The notes under the pieces: generated by a model | What the model saw: the letters and a program-made list of their open reading frames with translations, nothing else | The model's database searches: none | Told to the model about the DNA's origin: nothing | Part shown: one piece after another, positions 1-6,680 of the stretch | Layout of the letters: each line of letters begins with the position of its first letter | Numbering within the stretch: the stretch's first letter is position 1 | Translations under genes and position numbers: made by a program | NCBI GenBank assembly: GCA_002307275.1 | Contig: DBTX01000030.1 | Span: forward strand, 36,828 to 53,002 | DNA length: 16,175 nt | Direction of reading: 5' to 3' | Origin: Hungateiclostridiaceae bacterium UBA1305 | GTDB lineage: Bacteria; Bacillota; Clostridia; Acetivibrionales; DTU013

Positions 1-24
1 TGTAAAGATGTAAAGATGTAAAGA
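1..24. repeat. Three tandem copies of an 8-bp unit
   Basis: The octamer TGTAAAGA is present three times head to tail at the very start of the window. It may extend upstream of the window. It could be the tail of an upstream gene, since frame 1 reaches a TAA at 19-21, or an intergenic microsatellite; the sequence cannot decide. Confidence 0.6.
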
Positions 25-35
25 TAAGGGCTGGT

Positions 36-63
36 ACACGATCAATCTGAAAGCTGATCGTGT
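36..63. promoter_or_regulatory. Perfect 9-bp inverted repeat upstream of the DUF6115-like gene
   Basis: ACACGATCA (36-44) and TGATCGTGT (55-63) are perfect inverted copies separated by 10 bases. No T-run follows on the plus strand, so it is not an obvious terminator. An operator site or an mRNA hairpin 80 bases before the start at 144 is possible, but the function is inference. Confidence 0.35.
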
Positions 64-143
64 GGCAGTGAAAAACAAAAGAAAAAACCGGTTTCGTTCA
101 GAGTTCATAGCAGACGCTTAAATAACCGGAATGAGGTGCAGAG

Positions 144-812
144 ATGAGCGGCTTTTACGTTAGTTTGATTTTTTTTGGAATTCTTCTGATTCTATTTTCT
201 CTTGTTTGTATTTTTCTTGATAAAAAGAAGGTCTTTAGCTTTAGCAAGAATTTTGAAGACAGAAAGCAGGAACTTGTTGAGATCATTAATGATGCAGAGC
301 AAATGATCGAGGAATTGAACAAGTTTTCCGATTATATCGTCAATCAAATGGATATTAAAAATGAACAATTAAACAGAAATTTAAAGGCGGCAGACGAGAA
401 AGTCAATGATCTGAGCAAAAGGGCGAAAGCTGCTGTCAACGAGGCGACCAGTATCAGCGAATTGGTTGAAACCCGACAGTTCGAAGCGAAAGTCTCTAAG
501 AACCACGCTATAATGATGGAACCGGTTGCGGAAGCAGCAGGCATTGCAGTAAACAGCGGAATAAGCGGCGGAGTAATAATAAGCGGAGTAAACGAAACAG
601 CTTCTGCCCGGAAGATTCCGGGGCTGGTCGCTGACAAGGTCAACTGCCCGCCCATGCATTCTGCAAAGAAAAGTGAAAAGGTCATTCCGATAAACAATAA
701 GTATTCTGAAGTAATAAGACTTTCACAGGAAGGTCTTTATGAAGTCGAAATTGCAAAAAAACTAAACATGGGCAAGGGTGAGGTTGAATTGATCCTTGGC
801 TTGAGAAAGTAA
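144..812 (+). CDS. DUF6115-like membrane-anchored protein with C-terminal helix-turn-helix
   Basis: A 222-aa protein. Residues 5-25 form a hydrophobic membrane segment ending in a lysine cluster (DKKK), so the rest is probably cytoplasmic. Residues 36-105 are rich in E, K, N and heptad-like hydrophobics and probably form a coiled coil. A low-complexity linker follows. The last 37 residues (EVIRLSQEGLYEVEIAKKLN, then GKGEVELIL) form a helix-turn-helix like the tail of DUF6115 proteins, a family I associate with Bacillus SwrB-like proteins; that link is from memory. The start is supported by GAGGTG 6 bases upstream. The gene for a small membrane protein follows after 17 bases, so the two are probably co-transcribed. 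The molecular role is not known to me; DNA binding by the C-terminal module is not proven. Confidence 0.65.
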   Translation: MSGFYVSLIFFGILLILFSLVCIFLDKKKVFSFSKNFEDRKQELVEIINDAEQMIEELNKFSDYIVNQMDIKNEQLNRNLKAADEKVNDLSKRAKAAVNEATSISELVETRQFEAKVSKNHAIMMEPVAEAAGIAVNSGISGGVIISGVNETASARKIPGLVADKVNCPPMHSAKKSEKVIPINNKYSEVIRLSQEGLYEVEIAKKLNMGKGEVELILGLRK

Positions 813-829
813 GTCTGGGGAGATAAAAA

Positions 830-1063
830 ATGGGTAATTTTAATATAAAGAGTGTTTTGCTGGGTATCGGCATAGGTATTATCATTACTGCGACTGTAAG
901 CATCATTTATGTGTCGGGCAGGGATCCCATGAAGGAACTGACCAAACAGCAAATTATCAATCAGGCTGAAAAATACGGCATGGTCAATGCTCCTGTTCTT
1001 CAGGATGACACAGCTTCGGAGTCAACCACCATATTTAAAGTACAAACATCAGAAGAAAAATAA
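830..1063 (+). CDS. Small single-pass membrane protein
   Basis: A 77-aa protein with a strong Shine-Dalgarno (GGGGAG) just upstream and only 17 bases after the previous gene, so likely in the same operon. Residues 9-28 form a Gly/Ile-rich membrane segment. A short outer or cytoplasmic part contains LTKQQIINQAEKYGMV (37-52). This resembles the LTDEEII-RA-ELGM pattern of short clostridial proteins that databases often label MltG-like. It has no lytic-transglycosylase catalytic domain, so an enzyme role is excluded. The tail (residues 53-77) is polar and probably disordered. A helper or partner of the DUF6115-like protein is the simplest guess. Confidence 0.6.
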   Translation: MGNFNIKSVLLGIGIGIIITATVSIIYVSGRDPMKELTKQQIINQAEKYGMVNAPVLQDDTASESTTIFKVQTSEEK

Positions 1064-1110
1064 ACGCTCACCAATCATATTATATCAGGAACACTTCTTA
1101 AATTATATTT

Positions 1111-1129
1111 TAGAGACAACTCTAGTTTT
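1111..1129 (+). terminator. Weak hairpin after the two-gene membrane set
   Basis: TAGAG (1111-1115), loop ACAA and CTCTA (1120-1124) form a short stem followed by GTTTTC. It is AT-rich and marginal, but its position 48 bases after the stop at 1063 fits a terminator. The rest of 1064-1331 shows no gene. A TATAAT at 1284-1289, without a matching -35, may belong to the promoter of the next operon. Confidence 0.35.
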
Positions 1130-1331
1130 CAAAATTCCAGGTATGAATAACAAAAGAATTTCAGATGAAAAGCTGAGGAACCCCGGGATGCATAGGTGAG
1201 CAGTTGACCTTGTAACGACCAGGGCGTGTTTAGTTGTATGAAATTTCAAAATGGGTATTGCAGGAACATGAAGAAAGTGATATTATAATGATATCGAATT
1301 AATATATTGAATTTTGTTTGGAGGTAGAAGT

Positions 1332-2204
1332 ATGAAAGAACAGGAAAAGATCTTGAAGGTACATTCAGGACTGGTGTGGTTTATTATCACTTCCTTATTG
1401 TTGGTCGCATCCGTAGCCGCATTTGTTTTTGGCGTAATTTACAGTATCCTGTCATTAATAATAGGCGGTTCCATTGTGCTGGTTGCATGGGTCGTCATGC
1501 TGTCAGGCTTCTTTACACTTCAGCCTAATGAAGCTGCTGTTATCATTCTATTTGGCGCTTACAAGGGCACGGTCAAGACGTCGGGTTGGCACTGGGCAAA
1601 TCCTTTTTATACAAAAAAGAAGATATCATTGAGACAAAGGAATCTGAACGGCGAAAAGCTGAAAGTCAACGATGAAATGGGCAACCCGATTGAAATTGCG
1701 ACAGTTATCGTATGGAGAGTTGACAATACGGCAGAAGCAGTATTTGATGTTGAAAACTACATTGATTATGTCGGAACGCAGAGCGAGTCTGCATTAAGGC
1801 ATCTTGCCGGGCTGTATCCCTATGATTCCAACGATGAGAAGCAGTTATCACTCAGGGGTAGTGCCGATGAAGTCTCCGAGGCATTGAAAGCGGAGCTCCA
1901 GATCAGGCTCAGCAAGGCGGGCGTAGTCGTAGAAGAAGCAAGGCTCAGTCATCTGGCATATGCTCCTGAAATTGCAGCTGCAATGCTGCAGAGGCAGCAG
2001 GCTTCGGCTATCATCGCAGCAAGGTCGAAGATCGTTGAAGGTGCAGTCGGTATGGTTGAAATGGCATTGAGAATGCTTAATGAGAATGGCATAGTTGAGC
2101 TGGACGAGGAAAGAAAGGCAGCAATGGTCAGCAATCTGCTTGTCGTACTCTGTGGAGAGCGTTCAACACAGCCGGTCATAAATGCAGGCACACTTCACAA
2201 CTGA
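1332..2204 (+). CDS. SPFH (band 7/stomatin-prohibitin) membrane protein
   Basis: A 290-aa protein. Two adjacent membrane segments (about 14-36 and 39-61) are followed by the SPFH core, which opens with LQPNEAAVIILFGAYKGTV (63-81) and GWHWANPF (85-92). It continues with RQRNLNGEKLKVNDEMGNPI and an IVWRV strand typical of the family. The C-terminal third is alpha-helical (LSHLAYAPEIAAAMLQRQQA and onward) and should drive oligomerisation. SPFH proteins build ring- or cage-like scaffolds on membranes and organise microdomains. I chose the ATG at 1332 because GGAGG (1320-1324) lies 7 bases before it; the TTG at 1314 overlaps no ribosome site. The next gene starts 17 bases after the stop, so this is the first gene of an operon with an RHH protein and a GOLPH3 homologue. 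Confidence 0.9.
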   Translation: MKEQEKILKVHSGLVWFIITSLLLVASVAAFVFGVIYSILSLIIGGSIVLVAWVVMLSGFFTLQPNEAAVIILFGAYKGTVKTSGWHWANPFYTKKKISLRQRNLNGEKLKVNDEMGNPIEIATVIVWRVDNTAEAVFDVENYIDYVGTQSESALRHLAGLYPYDSNDEKQLSLRGSADEVSEALKAELQIRLSKAGVVVEEARLSHLAYAPEIAAAMLQRQQASAIIAARSKIVEGAVGMVEMALRMLNENGIVELDEERKAAMVSNLLVVLCGERSTQPVINAGTLHN

Positions 2205-2221
2205 TAAAGGAAGCTGATATT

Positions 2222-2398
2222 ATGGCTGAAAAGAAATCCCTTTTACTGAGATTGAACCCTAAAATGTGGGAGGAAATCAACCGTTGGGCGGAAGATGAAT
2301 TCCGTTCGATAAACGGGCAGATTGAATATATCCTGCAGGAGGCCATCAATAAAAGGCATAAGGGTTCAAAATCCGAAAACAGCAAGGCAGGTGAATAA
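2222..2398 (+). CDS. Arc-family ribbon-helix-helix DNA-binding protein
   Basis: A 58-aa protein. Residues 5-12 (KSLLLRLN) give the DNA-contacting beta strand. PKMWEEINRWAEDE and RSINGQIEYILQEAINK give the two helices of the ribbon-helix-helix fold. The short basic tail (KRHKGSKSE) is probably disordered. The motif RSINGQIEYIL is typical of the Arc-like proteins commonly encoded next to SPFH proteins (family knowledge). These proteins bind as dimers to short inverted or direct repeats, and autoregulation of the operon is the natural inference. The gene lies 17 bases after the SPFH stop, and the next start is one base after its own TAA, so all three genes should be on one mRNA. No toxin partner is visible, so I do not call it an antitoxin. 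Confidence 0.88.
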   Translation: MAEKKSLLLRLNPKMWEEINRWAEDEFRSINGQIEYILQEAINKRHKGSKSENSKAGE

Positions 2399-2399
2399 G

Positions 2400-3056
2400 A
2401 TGAATACAATGGAAGCGTTCATGCTTGCGTCCATAAACGAAAAAAACGGAGCTCTTCTAAACGCAAAAAGCATGCTGACATATGGGCTTGCCGGTATAGT
2501 TGTTTATGAGATTTCGAATGCCGGCAGGCTATCCTTTGACGGAAAGCATGTCGCATTGAATTCCTCTTCGCACACCAGAGATGTATTTCTGGATGATGTG
2601 ATCGATTTTATGGCGAAAACACAAAAAGCATATAAGACCAGCACCCTGGTATCGCGTTTAGCATACAAGGTGAAGCGTTTTGCCAGGCGCATTCTCGAAA
2701 AACTCGAGGACAATGGCAGTATCAAGATTGAACAGAATCGGTTTCTGGGGTTGATTCCATATAATCGATATGTCATTTCACGTGTAAATGAACACAAAAA
2801 GCTGGTAAATGAGATAAAGGAAATCATCCGGACAGGCGATAAAAAGCCGGAAAATCAAAAAGCGCTCCTCATTTCCATCTTAAGTGCCTGCAGCATACTT
2901 CACAGGTTGTTTGACAGGGAAGAGCGAAAACAGTATCGCAATACATTTAAATTGATCAGGAAGGCAGCGTATTTTGAGACGCTTGATGAAATCGGCGCAG
3001 AAGTGCATAAGGCAGTTAAAACAGCCATTGCGGCTGCACAGGCTGCCGCCACATAA
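2400..3056 (+). CDS. GOLPH3/VPS74 (GPP34) family protein
   Basis: A 218-aa protein matching the GPP34 fold throughout. It has an N-terminal helix (TMEAFMLASINEKNGAL), then LTYGLAGIVVYEISNAGRL (27-45), matching the GLRG-LIELALRGRL region of human GOLPH3. RDVFLDDVIDFM matches GDVLLDEAL, and FARRILEKLEDNGSIKIE matches VRERLAKNLVEKGVLTTE. The ending (NQKALLISILSACSILHRLF and onward) matches the LALIYLAHASDVL helix. Eukaryotic members bind phosphatidylinositol-4-phosphate on the Golgi. The human basic residues near GRL and RER have basic counterparts here, but the membrane-inserting Trp is missing. The start at 2400 follows the RHH stop with one base between (TAAgATG), with AGGTG upstream. A peripheral membrane or lipid-sensing role next to an SPFH protein is inference. 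Confidence 0.85.
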   Translation: MNTMEAFMLASINEKNGALLNAKSMLTYGLAGIVVYEISNAGRLSFDGKHVALNSSSHTRDVFLDDVIDFMAKTQKAYKTSTLVSRLAYKVKRFARRILEKLEDNGSIKIEQNRFLGLIPYNRYVISRVNEHKKLVNEIKEIIRTGDKKPENQKALLISILSACSILHRLFDREERKQYRNTFKLIRKAAYFETLDEIGAEVHKAVKTAIAAAQAAAT

Positions 3057-3168
3057 ATAAAAAGGTCCACAACCATCAAGTTCGTCGGTTATAGAATGAG
3101 GGCACACTCTCAGCTGCCATACTTCGGTGAGCTCCCCATTTTATCCCCTTTTTTCCTCTGCATTTTCA

Positions 3169-3197
3169 TTGACATTGTACGACGGCTGTTGTATAAT
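3169..3197 (+). promoter_or_regulatory. Consensus sigma-A promoter of tRNA-Leu
   Basis: TTGACA (3169-3174) and TATAAT (3192-3197) are both perfect, with the ideal 17-base spacer. Transcription should start near 3204, about 53 bases before the mature tRNA. The 112 bases between the GOLPH3 stop and this promoter hold a few short hairpins, including an ACTTCGGT tetraloop at about 3121, but no clear gene or classical terminator. Confidence 0.88.
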
Positions 3198-3256
3198 TCT
3201 TTTGCGATACTAAAGTGAAACAATATTTTGTAGTAGCGATAGTGATTATTGAGTAT

Positions 3257-3343
3257 GCCGAAGTGATGGAATTGGCAGACGTAGTGGACTCAAAATCCAC
3301 CGGTAGCGATACCGTGCCGGTTCGAGTCCGGCCTCCGGCACCA
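3257..3343 (+). tRNA. tRNA-Leu (anticodon CAA)
   Basis: An 87-nt class II tRNA with encoded CCA. The anticodon arm is GTGGA-CTCAAAA-TCCAC, giving CAA, which reads UUG leucine codons. The long variable arm is CGGTA-GCGA-TACCG. The T arm is GCCGG-TTCGAGT-CCGGC. The acceptor stem is GCCGAAG with CTCCGGC, six pairs and one A-C mismatch at the fifth pair. It has its own promoter and a perfect downstream terminator. Confidence 0.96.
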
Positions 3344-3349
3344 AATTAA

Positions 3350-3399
3350 TTAACAAAAACGATGACCTGTGTTATGCCGCAGGTCATCGTTTTTGTTAA
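3350..3399 (+). terminator. Rho-independent terminator of tRNA-Leu
   Basis: A perfect 20-bp inverted repeat: left arm 3350-3369 (TTAACAAAAACGATGACCTG), loop 3370-3379, right arm 3380-3399 containing GTTTTTG. It lies 6 bases after the CCA end. The U-rich part is inside the descending arm, and the symmetric A-run suggests it could also work on the other strand. Confidence 0.88.
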
Positions 3400-3542
3400 T
3401 CCAGTTGTTGTTGTATAATCCAGTCGGATGGCAACGGCGAGATCTGAAACTTCCTTTATATTTTTTATATTTACAACACGTCGCTTATACGACTATAATT
3501 ATACTAACATAACCTGAATTCTGCACACAAAAATTGGAAAAT

Positions 3543-3583
3543 GGGCATTGCAATCCGCTAATAATAAGCGTTTTACAATGCCC
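3543..3583 (-). terminator. Hairpin downstream of the transposase gene
   Basis: On the minus strand GGGCATTGTAAAACGCT and AGCGGATTGCAATGCCC pair at 14 of 17 positions around a 7-base AT loop, followed by ATTTTCCAATTTTT. It lies 27 bases past the transposase stop and is inside the predicted element. Confidence 0.7.
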
Positions 3584-3610
3584 TTCTGTTACACAAAAGT
3601 ATTGTGAATT

Positions 3611-5317
3611 TTATTTGATTTTTGTCTTGGCGATAATATTTTTTATTTCGGCGAGAGTGCGATTCTTCTTCCTAAAATCTATACCAAAAAGCTTTCCGAT
3701 TTCTATGACAGCTTCATCATTGTAGTTTGCCACATATCTGTTTGCATCGGTATTCGTGCAGCAAGTTTTGGACAATCCTGAAAGGATCTTTTCAGAGGAG
3801 TATCTCCCGCCGAGTTTCTTCTGCAACAACCTGATAATGACCAAAGCGACAAAGCACGTAAGGAAATGAGATTCAATGTGATCATCGCGCGATACATAAA
3901 CAGGACGGGCTTCAAGGTCGCTCTTTGTAACCTTGAAGGTCTCTTCTATCCGCCATAACTCTTTATATGTATCTATAACCCATTCGTCTGTAGCTTTGCA
4001 CTTGCTTGTAACTATAACGTAGTATCCGTCATACTTTTCATCTTCCGCTAGCTTTTCCTCGTCAAATGCTATTACACTCTTGGCTTTGATAATCTCACCG
4101 GTTTCTTCGTCAAATTCAATATGTTTGATATACTTGGCCGCACCGTAAGAGTTATATTTATTGAACTTATCCGGATTAACAATTAGTGACTTTGCTTTGG
4201 TTACGGCGGCAGCCCTGTCGGCTTTTGCTCTTCTGTCGTAGTCACGGCTGTAGAATATTACTTGCTTTTCTGCTATATCAGCTTTTACAATATTTCCCGA
4301 TTCGTCCTCGAACTCCACCTTCCTGGTAAATTGTCGGGATTTCTTTTTGTAATCATCCCCAAATTGTTCATAACCAGATGTCTTGAGGACGTATTCTTTT
4401 AGTTCTTTTGTGCCACCGCGTACAGACTGGCTGAATACGTAGCCACCCCTGGAATTTGCCAGATAATATGCGTTCTTGGCAGTGTTTAGGCCTTTGTCAG
4501 AAACAACCACGGCTTTCCCAACACCAAATTCCCGCCTAATACGTTGAAGAATAGGAATAAGGGTTGTGCAGTCGTTATTGTTTCCGGGGAACAACTGATA
4601 TGCCACGGGCAGCCCGGAATTATCCATGAACAGGCCCATTTGGACTATCGGATTCGGCCTATGCTCCTTACAAACCCCTTTGCGCCTGGTCTTATCCTGC
4701 TTATCTATCTCAAAGTAGTAGTTTGTTACATCATAATATGTTATGGTGGTGTCTCGCCCGTAACCGGATGTGACATGCTCATGAATCCAGAGTTGAAGTG
4801 CTTCTCGAAACTTACTGAAACGAGTCAAAGAGCGGTATAGGTCGTCAAGGGTAAAGTCGAAGCGTTCAAAAAACTTGCTGCGGTTCTCAAAATTGTTCTT
4901 TTTTGAACCAGGGTAGAGCAATCGCGAAAACACCAGAAGCCTCATTATGGAGTTCAGGTTGTACTCGGCAGCAATACTGCGTTGTCTGCTATTAAAAAAC
5001 GTATCAATTTCAAGCTCGTGATATATGTAGCTAAGTGCTGCATAACCGAGATTTTTGCTATTATCACCGTCGAAGGTTTCATCAGGGTCGTAATCATAGC
5101 TCTGTTGCGGCTTGGAGGCTTTCTTTTCAAGATTCATTTGGGCGACAACTTCCTCAAAGTGTGCTATGGGGTCATCATATTGATCAAGAAAAGTGTCAAG
5201 GTAGCCAATTTTGTTGATATTGACTGTTCGGGAATAACCCTTTTTAGGGTCATGATAGCCATCCGCAATAGAAAGATAAACTCTTCCGTTTTTTCGTGTC
5301 GATTTCTTCAAGTACAT
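3611..5317 (-). CDS. IS1634-family DDE transposase
   Basis: A 568-aa protein, full length for the family (about 550 aa). The N-terminal part (1-60: MYLKKSTRKNGRVYLSIADG and onward) is the usual IS1634 beta-rich start. The catalytic core shows D196 in TYYDVTNYYFE, D274 in VVVSDKGLNTAKN, and the acidic residue in YKELWRIEETFKVTKSDL (E458 or E459). A large beta insertion lies between the second and third acids. The C-terminal helix-rich part (FLTCFVALVIIRLLQKKLGG) is also typical. The ATG at 5317 is preceded on the minus strand by AAAGGA about 9 bases away. No frameshift or stop is seen, so the element may still be active. It is the only complete mobility gene in the window. Confidence 0.93.
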   Translation of the reverse strand: MYLKKSTRKNGRVYLSIADGYHDPKKGYSRTVNINKIGYLDTFLDQYDDPIAHFEEVVAQMNLEKKASKPQQSYDYDPDETFDGDNSKNLGYAALSYIYHELEIDTFFNSRQRSIAAEYNLNSIMRLLVFSRLLYPGSKKNNFENRSKFFERFDFTLDDLYRSLTRFSKFREALQLWIHEHVTSGYGRDTTITYYDVTNYYFEIDKQDKTRRKGVCKEHRPNPIVQMGLFMDNSGLPVAYQLFPGNNNDCTTLIPILQRIRREFGVGKAVVVSDKGLNTAKNAYYLANSRGGYVFSQSVRGGTKELKEYVLKTSGYEQFGDDYKKKSRQFTRKVEFEDESGNIVKADIAEKQVIFYSRDYDRRAKADRAAAVTKAKSLIVNPDKFNKYNSYGAAKYIKHIEFDEETGEIIKAKSVIAFDEEKLAEDEKYDGYYVIVTSKCKATDEWVIDTYKELWRIEETFKVTKSDLEARPVYVSRDDHIESHFLTCFVALVIIRLLQKKLGGRYSSEKILSGLSKTCCTNTDANRYVANYNDEAVIEIGKLFGIDFRKKNRTLAEIKNIIAKTKIK

Positions 5318-5333
5318 GTGCTCTCATCCTTTG

Positions 5334-5362
5334 TAAATAGAATTTAATGACTCGTGTGTCAA
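5334..5362 (-). promoter_or_regulatory. Possible transposase promoter
   Basis: On the minus strand TTGACA (5362-5357) is followed after 17 bases by TATTTA (5339-5334), which would give a very short leader carrying the AAAGGA ribosome site. The -10 is poor (three of six). A better TATAAT lies at 5412-5407 on the same strand but lacks a good -35. An imperfect palindrome around CCTAGG (5374-5392) could be an operator. Confidence 0.35.
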
Positions 5363-5460
5363 GAGACCCGTATCCTAGGCTTTTGACTGCTAGGTACGAC
5401 GTATTTATTATATCATAATTCACGATATAACGCACGAAATATTTATCATGATATTGACAT

Positions 5461-5480
5461 AAAAAAAGACCTGAAGGCCT
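5461..5480 (-). terminator. Minus-strand terminator just outside the IS right end
   Basis: On the minus strand AGGCC-TTCA-GGTCT forms a 5-bp stem with one G-U pair, followed directly by six T. No minus-strand gene lies to the right before 15703, so it may stop antisense read-through into the transposase or be a relic of an older gene. Confidence 0.4.
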
Positions 5481-5490
5481 AATGAAAAGT

Positions 5491-5509
5491 GTATTTAAAT
5501 TTTAAATAC
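5491..5509. repeat. AT-rich 9-bp perfect palindrome
   Basis: GTATTTAAA and TTTAAATAC flank a single T. The stretch 5318-5716 has no gene. It holds the IS upstream region and probable right end, the hairpin at 5461-5480, this palindrome and the GGGGACGGTT motif near 5582. No strong promoter for the gene at 5717 was found; TAGAAT at 5654-5659 is the best -10 candidate. Confidence 0.4.
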
Positions 5510-5574
5510 CATTATTTAGGTGATAAACTAGGGAACTGGTGCAGGAAAATAGTGCGCTAGAACAGGAATGTGAG

Positions 5575-5598
5575 TTGTTCCGGGGACGGTTGTTTTTG
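5575..5598. repeat. Possible REP-like GGGGACGGTT motif
   Basis: GTTGTTCCGGGGACGGTTG reads like half of the GGGGACGGT/ACCGTCCCC intergenic repeats that are scattered in many Clostridia and often associated with Y1 (REP-associated) transposases. The partner half is not visible here and no Y1 transposase is in the window. The identification is from memory. Confidence 0.25.
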
Positions 5599-5716
5599 CT
5601 GATGCAACAGCACTCTTTGGATTAAAATGCTTTTAAAGTGAATGCTAAAATGGTAGAATCATTGTGTTAATATTTAGAACATGCTGCAGAAGAATTTGGA
5701 TTTGGAGTGAAAGATT

Positions 5717-6466
5717 ATGGATCTAAAACATTTAAAACCACTGGAGACTATAAAAGATGGTATTTCCACAGAAGTACTTAATGATTTGATTGAAAACAGG
5801 GAAAAGTACTCCGGGGAGTTGCTCGAAATACTGGATTATACGGTTGGCAATGCCGGGAAGTTGTGCAAAGAAGGAAGTTTTGTTCTCCACATTCTTGCAA
5901 TGTATACTCTGGCATATTTCAAGGATAAGCGAGCTTATCCCGGTATAGCAGCTGTTGCGAAGCTGCCTCCAGAAATAATAAATCCTTTGTTGGAAGATAC
6001 GATAACAGAAGGACTTTCAAGCATTATTGCATCGGTTTATGATGGGAACCTTGACCCTATCAAGGGAATCATTGAAAGCAGGGAATGTGATAAATATGTC
6101 AGGCGGGCAGCACTTGGATCTCTTGTAACCTTGGTGGTAAATGGAATAATAGATAGAGATGAAGTTGTCTGCTATTTCAAAGAGCTTTACAACCAAAAGA
6201 TAAATCTTTTAAGCGAAGATGTTATTGAGTGTCTGATTGATAAAAGCCTTGATATTCATCCAAAGGGATTGGAAGAAGAAATCAATAAAGCTAATGATGG
6301 AGATGTCCTTGGCTTTTCTTCTCCTGATATTGATTACAGGCTTGAAGAACAAAGTGCAGAAAGCATTGAATGTATTCTGGAGGAAGCAAAAATGTATTCG
6401 GAGTACTGCCTTGTTTCCAGAGAAGATGTTTTAAGCCTTTCAAAATGGCTTGGAAATACAAGATAG
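5717..6466 (+). CDS. DUF1186 protein, cut off by in-frame TAG before its SEC-C domain
   Basis: A 249-aa alpha-helical protein of the DUF1186 type. Recognisable blocks are LHILAMYTLAYFKDKRAYPG (60-79), LLEDTITEGLSSIIASVYDG and VRRAALGSLVTLVVNGIIDR, giving HEAT-like helical pairs. Family members usually end in a SEC-C zinc motif. Here a TAG at 6464-6466 ends the frame, and the missing SEC-C segment follows immediately in the same frame (6467-6655). The start is supported by TTGGAG 9 bases upstream. The biochemical function of DUF1186 is unknown. Base composition (about 37% GC in a hand-counted line) fits the left half of the window. The gene may be a recent pseudogene, or a small share of ribosomes may read through or restart. 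Confidence 0.8.
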   Translation: MDLKHLKPLETIKDGISTEVLNDLIENREKYSGELLEILDYTVGNAGKLCKEGSFVLHILAMYTLAYFKDKRAYPGIAAVAKLPPEIINPLLEDTITEGLSSIIASVYDGNLDPIKGIIESRECDKYVRRAALGSLVTLVVNGIIDRDEVVCYFKELYNQKINLLSEDVIECLIDKSLDIHPKGLEEEINKANDGDVLGFSSPDIDYRLEEQSAESIECILEEAKMYSEYCLVSREDVLSLSKWLGNTR

Positions 6467-6655
6467 ATGGAATATACATACGATGACGAGGGTGATGAGG
6501 AGGATAATCCATTTATTATACATGGATTGGATTATGATGAAGATGACTTTACTGCTGAAAACATAACGACTGTCCGAAACATCGAAAATATAGGCTGGAA
6601 CCATCCATACCCTTGTGGAAGTGGGAAAAAGTATAAAAAGTGTTGTGGAAAATAA
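6467..6655 (+). pseudogene. C-terminal SEC-C segment of the split DUF1186 gene
   Basis: 62 codons in the same frame as the preceding gene, starting with ATG directly after its TAG. The first part is acidic (YDDEGDEEDN and onward), a typical linker. The end, NHPYPCGSGKKYKKCCGK, is a SEC-C motif. In the usual form (DPCPCGSGKKYKKCC) four residues bind zinc; here the first Cys is Tyr (codon TAC), so one ligand is lost. No separate ribosome site precedes the ATG, although coupled restart at TAG-ATG is possible. The simplest reading is one 312-codon gene with a nonsense mutation plus drift in the zinc motif. Confidence 0.75.
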
Positions 6656-6680
6656 GAATTTACAAAGAAGGGGCTGCAGG

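Larger units (their letters stand above)
3474..5438 (-). mobile_element. IS1634-type insertion sequence (ends provisional)
   Basis: About 1,965 bp around one transposase gene. The ends were set from two weak signals. First, ATATTTA occurs just outside both ends (3467-3473 and 5439-5445) and could be a 7-bp target duplication. Second, the inward sequences are similar: CGTCGCTTATACGAC at the left (from 3479) and CGTGCGTTATATCGTG at the right (reverse strand, ending near 5436). The flanks are very AT-rich, so the duplication could be chance. IS1634-family elements can make target duplications of variable length (family knowledge). It sits 74 bases after the tRNA-Leu terminator. Confidence 0.6.

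Noticed and set aside
1314..1331. Upstream TTG start for the SPFH gene
   Set aside because: GGAGG at 1320-1324 lies inside that extension and is correctly spaced for the ATG at 1332.
2222..2398. Antitoxin of a toxin-antitoxin pair
   Set aside because: The RHH protein is flanked by SPFH and GOLPH3 genes, and neither resembles a toxin.
4544..5347. Plus-strand open frames within the transposase gene
   Set aside because: They are antisense shadows of the minus-strand transposase, without ribosome sites or recognisable domains.
6464..6466. TAG as a pyrrolysine codon
   Set aside because: DUF1186 proteins are not known pyrrolysine proteins, no Pyl genes are in the window, and the SEC-C motif beyond the stop is itself damaged.
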